From assembly GCA_947172415.1 (NCBI GenBank), contig OX359191.1:9250996-9314995 (forward strand): a DNA stretch of 64,000 nucleotides, written 5' to 3'. The notes below the pieces were generated by a model, which worked only from the letters and a program-made list of their open reading frames with translations, made no database searches and was not told the origin of the DNA. A program made the translations under genes and the position numbers. The DNA comes from Chondrosia reniformis (Eukaryota > Porifera > Demospongiae > Chondrillida > Chondrillidae). Below are positions 27,624 to 38,900 of the stretch, piece after piece. Position 1 is the first letter of the stretch. Each line of letters starts with the position of its first letter.

Positions 27624-30600
27624 TTATTGCTCAACTGGTGATCCACTCTTGCTTTGCTTCTGCTTGATGTCGTGTGCTACAGCATTCAAAGTGTCAGTCA
27701 CTGTAAGTGAATAGTATATACAGTACAGCATCTCCTATGTAGGGCTATCTAATACACATATACAGCATCTCCTATGTAGGGCTATCTAATACACATATAC
27801 AGCATCTCCTATGTAGGGCTATCTAATACACATATACAGCATCTCCTATGTAGGGCTATCTAATACACATATACAGCATCTCCTATGTAGGGCTATCTAA
27901 TACACATATACAGCATACGTACATAATAGGCTTTGCTGCAGGTCCTCCGATCTTGACTCATCATTGAAAATTGCTAGCCTCAACAAAGTCACCAAATCTC
28001 CATCTTCTCTGTCTTGTGCAAGATCCAGAGCAGACTGTGAGGGGAGGAGAGAACTGGTGACATAGCTAGCAGGCCTGTATAGCTACTCTAAAAGGTGCTC
28101 ACCTTGCCTTCTGAGTCAATTGAGTGCAGAAAGTCAGTGGCTCCCCTTTTGAACATGAGAATTAAGTGTCTGTGACACACAATACAAAACAAGGAGCATT
28201 CAACAAGCTGAACTAATTGCAATACTTGAGTACCTTGTTTCTCCAGTGAGGGCACAGTGATGTAGCACTCCACGGCCACTCCCATCTCTGACGTGAAGTC
28301 TGACTCCATTCTGCAGGAGGAACTCTGAGGCAGCCAAAGACCCACTGTAGATGGTCTGGATGAGTGGGTTACTGTTGTTATCCTTGTCATTGACAAAGTT
28401 AACGTTGGCCCCATGCGCTAGAGCACAAAGCATACCAGGGACATCACCCTTCCTAGCACAGCTGTACAGGAACTGCACAGTCGAGCAAGCAGAAGGAGAT
28501 ATACACAATTGTGAAAACATTACATGTATGAATAGAACAATCTGCTATGTACGTATATAGCCATTCTACACACTACATCCTCCCACACAATCATGCATAC
28601 TCAGTGACTAACCAGGTCTGGTGACATGTCGTAGGGCATAGTGAGCGGTTCCTCAGGAAGAGGGCGTTCTTCACTGACTTCAGAATGGGTGGGTGAACCG
28701 ACTACTAAAGAGCTGGTGTCACTCATCTTGACATCCTTGTGACTAATATCACTGGCTAAAAGGCTATCCTGTGACTGAGAAATGGTGTCTGATTCAGATA
28801 CCATTTTAAGAGAAATAGAATTCTCATTCACAATTTCATCCAAACTGGAACTGGAATCCGACTCTATGTTACTTAATCGTTTGGCCATCCGGATCTGAGG
28901 CGCGTCCAATAAAGTGTTTGATGTCTCAGTGCGGTCCTGCTTTGGAGAGGACTTGGCAGGGGGGCGTGGCCTGCTCTGGTCAGGGGAGGAGTGTACCACT
29001 CTCATCAGGTCCCCTCTGGTGGAGAAACTACTGTGTCTCTTCAGATTCAAGGGGGAGGAGCTTGCACTCTTTGATGGAACCTTGACAGCCGTAACCAATG
29101 GCGATGAATCAGGAGAGGTCTTCAGACTGGCTGTGCGTTTGAACTTTGGTTTAGTATTTGGTGATTGGTTTTCAGTGTCCTCTGGACCCACCTCAGGCAC
29201 GTCGCCATTGAAGTGTATCTTGGAGAGATCCCCAGTGCTGACTGACCTGTTCTCAACGGACAGCAGGCCATAGCTCCTGTTAATCTCTTCAATAAAGTCT
29301 TTAAAGTCACAGGTAAAGTCCAACTTCTCTTCTCCCTCCTCCAGCCCAAGCAGCGGCTGTGCAGACTCCTTGTCAGCCAAAGGATCCCTCTCTTTTGGCT
29401 TAGTACGCTTCTTAAGTCGCGGAGGCTTTGGTGGTGGTTCTGGAGGAGGTCCAGTTGAACTGACAGTCCTCAAGGGAGTGGTGGGAGCAGAAGTGGGGGA
29501 CAGGCCCTCTCGGGTGGGCATCAAAAAGGGTAAAATGACAGGGGATTTAGCCTGTGATCCTTGGGCAGTCCTTCTGGTCTTAGAACTAGACTTAGTTTGA
29601 ATGAGTGAGAGGTCAGACAGGGATCTGGAGATTGTCTCTTCCTCCTCGCTCTCTACTGGAGCCTGTACTTGTGTGTGACGCTTTGCATGGCTTCTCTTAA
29701 AGGGGTTCTTCTTTTTAGCATATTTCAACATACTCATCTTTGTCTTGTCAAACTTTAACTTCAGGTTGGTGTCCAAAGTCCTACTTCTCTTGTGGCCACC
29801 GCTACCCTGAGGATTAGAGGTGGTGACAGGTAGACTGACAGTGGAGTTGATGGAGGGTGTGGGAGTCGTCTCCCTTGCCTCTAGTTCAGCGTCACTCTCA
29901 CCCGAGGTCTGGTCATATGGGGTGGGTGTGTGAGGTCCATTGGTGAGGGCGGGGGAGAGGGATTTGTGGGGGTGGACAAACAACTTGTCTATGTACTTGG
30001 CTCGAATAAACTCTTCACGCTCCTTCCTATGAACAAGCAGACACAAAGCAGTATTGGATTAAACACACAAGTGAGACGTGCTGTGTGCAGTGCTGTCTCA
30101 CATTCCACTTTTAGAATTTGGTCTGGAAACCTGGGATGGAATCTGAAACTCCAATATTCCATTGACTCTGGTGTTGCCAAGGTGTTTGATAGTGTCCACA
30201 GTCTCCGCCTCCAGCTCGTCCAGGTTGAGTGATCTCACTTTGGAGATGTGCACTCCAAGGCCGCGGTGGACTCCGGAGCACTCAATACACATCATGATCC
30301 CAAGGTTGATGCTCATCCAAGTGGGGTCTGGTAGGATGGTGGAGAGAGGGAAATGGTGAGTGGGGCAGGTGGGTGGGGCAGATGGGTGGGATGGAAGTTG
30401 GTAGGTGGGTGGGGCAGAAGCTGGTAGGTGGGTGGGGCTTACTAGTAGCAGAGCAATCTGCACACTTGTCATTTCCCGGGAGGTTCACAAACTCTGAGAG
30501 ATGCTCACTTGGGTTGCTGTGGCCGGCTGATTCACTCAGTTGCCCATCTCTGTTGACAACAGAGTCACTGGCTCTATCCTACACGCACAAACACACTATG

Positions 30601-33600
30601 TAAACAATATGGCAGACCTCTTCAGATAAAGGCTAACCGGTTGAGACTTGTTGAGTGCAATCGCTGTCCCAACTTGTAAATGCAGTATCCACTGATGTCG
30701 TATATCATCGCTATCAGCTTGCAGAGTGACAGACCTGGGGGAGGTGACACAGTGGTAACCATGGTAACAACAATACCTATCCTACAATGACATACTTGTC
30801 TGGCATTACCAAGTTGAAACAGAATCTCCTTTCAATGTCATCCATTGGCTTGACTGTGCACAGCCTCAGATCTGATGTCACTATAGTTGGATCATCCTGC
30901 AACAACAGAAGTGGAAACAGAAAGTTATTAGTGCAAATGCAAACGGAGATCAGATTTGAATTCAACAGTAGCAAGCTTCACAACATTTCCTACAGGTGCG
31001 GCTGGGAGATGTTACAGGAATTATTTTATAGCTTCCTGCTATATACGTATAATAGAGTACATCAATTATAGGGAATTCCCCTAGAATGAGCTCACCACAG
31101 CCTTCTTGATGTAGGTCAGTTTGTTATCCTTTAGTATGAAGTAGCGTCTGTGCCACGTCTTGAAGGCATTCTTTGTTCTTTTAAACAAATACCCTTTAAA
31201 CTCCAAGTTACTGTTTAAAAAGGAATTACAAGGCATTATTACAGATATTGCGTAACCAATATTGCGTAACCAACAAGCAGGAGACAACATGGCTGAGGAG
31301 GTGACACAATGCCTAAACTGAAAGTAATTCAATCAACATATTAGTAAAGCAAATAAATAAATTATTCTCCCAAAGGACTTAGCCTCTATTCAACAAGTAG
31401 GCACAAAGGTCACAGATATCGTGATCACAGGCTTGTAATGCAGACACTTACTGGCCGATCCCCTCCACGGGGGACTGGGGCCGTTCGTGGCTACCTTCCG
31501 CAAGGTCCACCTTTGAGAGATTATAAAATTCACTTCTCAATGCATCAAGCCGTTCCTCACAGCTCCGAGACAACTTGGAACTCTCCTCCTTCATGTCCTT
31601 GCGGATGGAGCCCATCCCTTTGACCAGGTCGTTGCCTTGGTCAAAGAAGGTGTAGATGGCTTGCACAAACACCAGGAGCTGGAGAGGGCAGACAAGGTCA
31701 GGCCAGGAGCGGAATGGTTAGAGTGAGTGCAAGGATTTCTTACTCTGTCCAGTATTTCATGTCCCTTTGTCAGTTGTATCTCATCAATTTGCATCGAGTA
31801 GACGAGAGCGGACTTGGTAAAGACCACCTGGGCAGACTGGAGAGAAGCGGCAGTGTCCTCTGCACCCTGTGGCTTGCTGCGAAGCACTTGGGAGTTTCTG
31901 TGTATTGCTCTGCAGTGGAGGGATGTGATAAAAGGATGTGGCAGAGGGTGTGGCAGAGGGCGTGGCAGAGGGCGTGGCGGAGGGTGTGGCAGATGAATAT
32001 TAAATTTCACTTCTAATACAAAGCTATAGGACACTTGAGCACATTCTTTAGTGCTTGGAGCTACTATTCAAGGTAACCTTAGAAGGTGTTGTTCTTATTG
32101 GTCATAATTACTCAAAGAAATGTAGCATGTCCACTGCACACCTGAACCGAGGCCAGGTCTCAGGTCAACTGAAGCTACAGTGTCTGTCGCTTTACAACTC
32201 ACAGCTCAAGTAGTTCACTATTCTTTTCAAAATTCTTTTTGGCTTCCTTTAATACTTTAAAATCACTACAGCAAATTGACAAAGTTTCTCAAGCGACAAA
32301 ACTAAATCAACTCTGCCTTTGGTTACCGTTGAAGGAAGTTCTTCAAACTCTCTTGAATGTTCTCCTTCATACGGTCAAACAAGGTCTGATAAAACTGTTT
32401 AATTTCCAACATCATCTGACATGCCTTCAGGCAGTTATTCTAACACATGAGAAGAACAGATTAATCTCCACTTTATCAAACATTTAACAAGAAGGGCTGC
32501 ACTTGACAGGTTTGCAAGCCAGTGATATCTGCCAGGAACCCAACAATGTGTGGAAGCCTTCAGACACAACTTATGCAAAAGGATCCATCAGCTGTCCCAC
32601 CTACTACAAGACCATACATGCTGCTTCCATGGCAACTGCTTCCATGGCAACATATTTCCCACGTGAATGTTGAATAGGCACAACCTTAACTAGTTAACTC
32701 ACAGCAATGTTTCCGTAGCCAATAAAGTTCTCAGCCATGTCTCTCAGAGAGTGTCCAAAGGCTTCGCATGAGGAGGAGAAGGTCTGTCCAGCCTCAATCA
32801 TAGTCCCAGACACTGTCACAACCTACCAGGGGAACACACACTGTCACAACCTACCAGGGGACACACATTGTCACAACCTACCAGGGGAACACACTGTCAC
32901 AACCTACCAGGGGAACACACATTGTCACAACCTACCAGGGGAACACACACTGTCACAACCTACCAGGGGAACACACATTGTCACAACCTACCAGGGGAAC
33001 ACACATTGTCACAACCTACCAGGGGAACACACACTGTCACAACCTACCAGGGGAACACACACTGTCACAACCTACCAGGGGAACACACACTGTCACAACC
33101 TACCAGGGGAACACACACTGTCACAACCTACCAGGGGAACACACATTGTCACAACCTACCAGGGGAACACACATTGTCACAATGAAACAGTACATTGCAC
33201 ACACAATTACATATCTATTTGAATGAGAACTTGTGAGAAGTATTGAAATCTGATAAGACATTCCATGAGTTCTGGTTACACTGACAGTCTCTTATCAAGT
33301 GAAGTTGTAAACATGCGATGGTCACTTTAAATGAAACCCTAATAATATATAATGTCATTTGGAACATTTCCACTATACAGTTCATAAACGGGGCTACGTA
33401 GCTAAATATTCCAAGCTCTACTCTGTCACCCATCCTACCTCCTCAATGAGGTAAGGGACAGTATAAGAACATACTGAATTAGTCTTCAAAACAAATAGCT
33501 TTCTAGAATTTCTCTAAATACACATCTCTTTCAGTGTGCATTCACATTAATGAATAGAGGTACATTCAAGTGGTCTCTTCTCTCAATGTGTGCACAGCCC

Positions 33601-35742
33601 TGAATATGAAGTGGCAACTAACAAGTTGGTCGTATGATCGTTCTTTACTTTTGCAATTCTAACATATTCCCAAGTGAAGTGTATCTCTTTGAATTATTTT
33701 TAACTTTAAAGTTAACTTTATCTACTGTACATTAGCCATCCTCTAGTAGGCAACACTTGTGGTTAGATAAGAATCTAATTGTGAGAACATCTCTTTTCTT
33801 GTATACACTTAAAGGATGGTTGCCATACAAGAGATTCACAAGTGGTCTCAGGAGAGATGTCAAAGTGATTATGTCATCACACAATCACACTCGTAACAAC
33901 AGTTGACTTGCTTACATAAACACAGTTCAGACATAAACACTCAAGAACTTGGTACATAAGCCACTCCCCTCTCCTTATTTGGGCAACTCCAAATAGGAAC
34001 AGACTTCCTTGTATATGTATTCATAAGAGCGATGTCTCTGCATGCTTCACAACATTCCAGCTCGTGATTGTGACATTCTACACACATTCAGAGGCTTGCC
34101 CCCTCGGTCATCACCACCGCATTCTACTAATACTTCTACTAATACTTTAGACCACATGTATCTAATTTATCATAAATGCTTTTGAAGCAAAGAATTCTCT
34201 GTGCCTCAGTTAATTTGATTTTTCAGAATCTTTCACCAATTGCACAATGAGTGTCATGTGAGGGGGAGTGTCCTGATAGTTACATACAACATACTCGACT
34301 GGTTTACAAACAGCCACTTTCACAAATTACTTTGACTCATTCATGACTGTTCCTTCATTTTCAAAGTTGTCAGATTAGTGCACTTTGAATGTTTCCAACA
34401 TGCAAAACATTCTCGTCAACGGACCCTACTACCCTCGCCCCTCCCACCCTCTGGCCACTCCCAACCTCAGCCACTCCCACCCTCTGGCCCCTCCCAACCT
34501 CAGCCACTCCCACCCTCTGGCCACTCCCAACCTCAGCCACTCCCACCCTCTGGCCCCTCCCAACCTCAGCCACTCCCACCCTCTGGCCACTCCCAACCTC
34601 AGCCACTCCCACCCTCTGGCCCCTCCCAACCTCAGCCACTCCCACCCTCTGGCCACTCCCAACCTCTGGCCACTCCCAACCTCAGCCACTCCCACCCTCT
34701 GGGACCTCCCAACCTCAGCCACTCCCACCCTCTGGGACCTCCCAACCTCAGCCACTCCCACCCTCTGGCCACTCCCACCCTCTGGCCACTCCCATTCATC
34801 TTTAGTTAGACCTCAGTAAGTAAGTTGGCATAGATCATCAGATTTCCTGTAAAATTTCCTTTTTATGAATCAATCAAAGCTCCAGAACTAAAATAAAAGG
34901 AAGTGCCAACAGAGGCTGAGAGAGCAGTGTCTGGTGATGCTGACTGGAACAAATTCGATGCAATTTAAGCTGCTAATAATAATGGGATTCAATTAAGGGA
35001 CACAACTTCCAAGTCTGTGAATGGACAACCTGTCCATTGCAATCAGAAATATACTTGTAAATTGTATAGAAAATAGACACTTCAGCTAATGTGACACTCA
35101 ACAACACATATAATCACAGTCCTGATGAATACTGAGAATATCACTATTATAATTAAGTATACAAACCCCACTATAGAGCTGTCTTTGTAGCAGAATATGG
35201 TTAACCATACAGTATGGATACACTTACATACAGACCATACGTACATATTTATGTACGTATACAAACAGCAGGGTACATGACAGTCTCTAGATCTAAGAAG
35301 AAATGTTGATAAATGAACTCAAAGCGCTACCTGAAGCAATGGACTTGAAAAAGGCAATGCGTGTGTGCAACACTATTGTATGTGGCAAGGAACACGACGC
35401 GAGGAGAGAAGACGAGTCAACGAGTAGAGCACGTACAACCATATTTGTAACGAACCTTCTCGACTCTAGTCTCCAACTCGTTGATTTGGCTTTGTCTAAA
35501 CTTGAGTTCTTCCCTGTAGACCAAACGAAAGTAAAGATACAGAATAGCTATATGTGTCGTTTGGGAGTAACAGAGTCCAAAGCGGTGCTTCCTCGCATGC
35601 ATGCACTCAACAGTGATTGTGCATCTATCAAAAGAATGTCTACGGGTCGGCAGCTGCGTCGTACGACTTACCTGAAGAAGGGCGAATCGTGAAGACACTG
35701 CTTCAAGTCAACAAGACGAGGAATCTCCTTCTTTCCCGACAT
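27624..35742 (-). CDS. ACAP: ACAP-type Arf GAP (BAR-PH-ArfGAP-ankyrin)
   Basis: Seventeen exons: 35672-35742, 35456-35513, 32703-32822, 32327-32439, 32203-32265, 31744-31909, 31452-31678, 31096-31210, 30796-30896, 30638-30734, 30443-30578, 30102-30327, 28613-30026, 28234-28472, 28103-28169, 27923-28034, 27624-27700; 1133 residues, in phase throughout. The order is BAR (residues 1-265), PH (about 272-375; [20 protein letters not shown]), ArfGAP zinc finger (CADC...CIEC, with the catalytic Arg context [16 protein letters not shown]) and ankyrin repeats (about 970-1070). It is a single counterpart of vertebrate ACAP1/2/3, which switch off Arf6 at endosomes and plasma membrane. Human ACAPs are about 740-830 residues; the extra length comes from exon 13, a 1414-base exon coding a Ser/Pro/Lys-rich, probably disordered linker. 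Intron 2 carries a splice-site array. Confidence 0.96.
27727..27911. repeat. 37-bp minisatellite, 5 copies, ACAP intron 16
   Basis: Five nearly identical copies of a 37-bp unit containing cagcatctcctatgtagggc. Confidence 0.95.
31921..31995. repeat. Short GC-rich array in ACAP intron 5
   Basis: Six copies of ggcagagggtgt (12 bp, with cg variants), starting about 12 bases from the exon 6 acceptor. Confidence 0.85.
32816..33182 (-). repeat. 28-bp array spanning the ACAP exon 3 acceptor
   Basis: About 13 copies. In the gene's orientation each unit reads TTCCCCTGGTAG|GTTGTGACAG, with the splice point shown, then a TG-rich spacer. It copies the 3' splice site and the first ten bases of exon 3. 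The exon-proximal copy (exon starting at 32822) keeps frame. Upstream copies would add multiples of 28 bases and shift the frame unless three are included. Confidence 0.92.
34436..34798. repeat. C-rich minisatellite in ACAP intron 2
   Basis: About 11 copies of a ~33-bp unit built from ccactcccaccctctggcc and cccaacctcag. Lies in the 2.6-kb intron 32823-35455, the rest of which holds no recognised exon. All three plus-strand frames stay open because of the repeat period. Confidence 0.93.
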
Positions 35743-35909
35743 CTTTACAATCACTCGAACCGATTTCACTAATCACACTTGGAGAGCAATAGCGTAGTCT
35801 TAATAAACCTATCTGCACCCGAAAGACCTACTTGACCTATTCCTACTACATGGGATAGTAGTAGTCTAAACGCACACGGCGTTTATCGAAATGGATCTAT
35901 GACTAAAAA
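35743..35909. promoter_or_regulatory. Divergent promoter ACAP / ARMC9
   Basis: 167 bp lie between the ACAP start (35740-35742, minus) and the ARMC9 start (35910, plus). No TATA box is obvious. Confidence 0.65.
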
Positions 35910-38900
35910 ATGTCTGCCAGTAATCTTGATGAGAAAGCTTGCAGCCTTATCGCAGAAGTAAGTCGTGCTGCAGCGATATATGCTGCGCTTCCTTTATAGC
36001 ACACAAAAGCAGGTTACATCGAGATATAATGTAATCCTTCACTACGCAGTACTTGCATAAAGGGAACTTTGTGGAAACATTAAAAGTGTTTAGGTCCGAA
36101 TGCAGCGAGAAAGGGGAGAACGCTAACAGTTTTGGATCTCCTGTGGAACGTTCTCTTGTAAGTTGAGCAGTGTGCCTTCGCTGACTTGACTGATAAATGT
36201 TTCCAATTTAGATAATTGGTCTAGAGCTTGCAGCACCAGCTCTAGACCAATTAGTGCGAAGCCACATCAGTTTCCGTTGAGCCACACGCTAGAGCGCGTT
36301 ATCTCTGTCTATTCGGTCCTTTAGGATGCCTTGCTGGAACCGCTTGACATTGGGGAACGCGAAGCCTTCTTCTCGCATTGGGACGCGGCAGTTTCGCCGG
36401 ACACACGCACCTCAGATCCCGTGTGCCGCAATCTAGAGTTCAACAGTGCGCTCTACTTTGCCATTTATCCATACAAACACAACCTCGAGAGCAAAGTGAG
36501 ACATCTCGACCCCTCCCCTTTCCCCGCCCCTCCCCTTTCCCCGCCCCTCCCCTTTCCCCGCCCCTCCCTCTTCCCCTTTCCCCTCCCCTCCCCTTTCCCC
36601 TCCCCTCCCCTCCCCTTTCCCCTCCCCTCCCCTTTCCCCACCCCTCCCCTTTCCCCACCCCTCCCCTTTCCCCACCCCTCCCCTTTCCCCGCCCCTCCCC
36701 TTTCCCCGCCCCTCCCCTTTCCCCACCCCTCCCCTTTCCCCTCCCCTCCCCTTTCCCCTCCCCTCCCCTTTCCCATCCCTCCCCTCTTCCACTGACTCTC
36801 TTGTGCTGGTAGATTGATGAAGCTAAACTGGCCTTCAAGGTGTATTTGGAGACTCGTGGAGCTTCATTGGCACAAACGGAGGAGTTTGTGTCTTTCTATG
36901 CTCTGCCATACGTGCCAGACCCTAGACAGCATCCATCTTTCAGGAAATTATTCTCAGTAAGTGCATGGATGTGTGTAAATATCCCCGTCCTGTATTCCAC
37001 AAGCTGATTGTGCAAGCATGTGCTCATGGACTTACCTGGTTAATTGAACCATTTAATTTCTCGTACTAGAGGTCATGTGTACCTCTTATCAAAGCTAAGC
37101 TATCTTAATGGAATTGTGGACATTGCAATAACATAAGCAGTTTACACATTCATACTGTAACTGCTTAACTGCTTAACTGCTTAACTGATATTCTCAGTGA
37201 GAATGGAGCTGTAAATGGACAGCTTTTTAATTGAAAAAACTGACAATTGTAGTTTCTATGCTTACACTGTAGGATTCTTGGTCAGTGGAATTGCGCAAGA
37301 AATTGGTAGAGTTTTTAAGAAATTTAGTTAAAAGCAGTCAAACTGAGTCAAAGTTGGTTCAGATTTGCAGGAATCAAGGGACAAGGGGAGAACCCTGTTT
37401 ATCATCTAAGGGGGTGGAGTCCATGCAACATGAGCTTACTGGTGCAGCTGCAGTATACCCATTGCTTATTGTGTTTGGTTGATGAACTCTGACCTTTCAC
37501 CTTTGCCTTGCAGCTTTGAGGAACAACTACACAAACACTTCTAGAAAGTTGCGAGAAGTGAGTAAAAGCTATCATTCCCTGGTGGGCGTGTCCACAGAGA
37601 TGGTGACTGCATTAGAGACTGCTGTGAAGGAGGAAATGGTACCAGAACACACTTGTAGTAGAAAGTTCTATTTGTGAACATTTCATCTCCTCTCTAAAGA
37701 TAAGTGCAGATTTTCTGACTAAAATGTGTAAGAAGCTGTTCAATGATCCATCAGCCTTCCAGTCAGTTGAACTTCGACCTTCTACAGTAAGACTGTCATG
37801 ATGATTGGGTCCTATATTTGTTGCATATTATACAGGATGTTATGTGTGGTTACAGTGTATGTTGCTCCTGTACATGTTGCTATATTATACAGGATGTTAT
37901 GTGTGGTTATTATACAGGATGTTATGTGTGGTTACAGTGTATGTTGCTCCTGTACGTGTAGCTATATTATACAGGATGTTATGTGTGATTACAGTGTATG
38001 TTGCTGTATGCAGGCTGCCTCCATTATGAGGGCCTCCATTGGCAATCCTGCTAGTACACTGATGGAAGAGGAAGAGGTCCCTCTACTGCCTTCACTTGAC
38101 TTTACTAAAATCAAGCAGGATCTCCTGATGCTGTCTGATGATGGTAGAGTCCGTCTCCTGCAAGCCTTAAGATGGGTCAGCTGGTGCTTGCTTGTTTACT
38201 TTACCGGTTACCATTACCGGTTCACATTTCTTGCAGCGTCTGACAAAGTCGTTGCCAGGAGACCAGAGAGAGGCTGTCATTGCATCTTACATGAAAAGTG
38301 ATGTGTTTGGATTCACCAGTGCTGATAACTATACTGTCAGCCATTTTATTTTTCACACCTCTGAGGTGTACTATCATGATAATGACTCTTCTGTGTATTC
38401 AGGACTCAGTGCTTCGAATGATTACATCCAAAAGTACAGCCATCGCAGAACAGTTTGCAAGAATCATCAATTCACTTTCATCACTGAAACAAGGTAGAGA
38501 CTTGCAGCCAATGATTGCAAGCTTATATAGGCACAATTAGAAGTGAATACATTTTGCTAATGAATACATCCATGTTGAAAATTTTACTGTGCAAACATTA
38601 GTAGCATGTCTGGAGCTTCTTTGGACGTGAAGTAATATTGTGGTGTATTCACCTCACTGTAGATGTGAATATCCAGCATTACTCATGTGTGCTATAACAT
38701 GTGTGCTATAACATGTGTGCTATAACATCTGTGCTATAACATGTGTGCTATATAACATGTGTGCTATATAACATCTGTGCTATAACATCTGTGCTATATA
38801 ACGTGTGCTATAAACAATTTCCTCACATCCACTATATAGGGAGAGTGTACATTGCAAGCAGTCCCAAGGTTATATCAGCATTGTTTGAGCAGCTCAAAAT

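Noticed and set aside
32737-33226. 161-codon His/Thr-rich plus-strand frame
   Set aside because: Translation of the ACAP acceptor array on the wrong strand.
34370-34819. Five overlapping frames of 91-144 codons
   Set aside because: All come from the C-rich array in ACAP intron 2.
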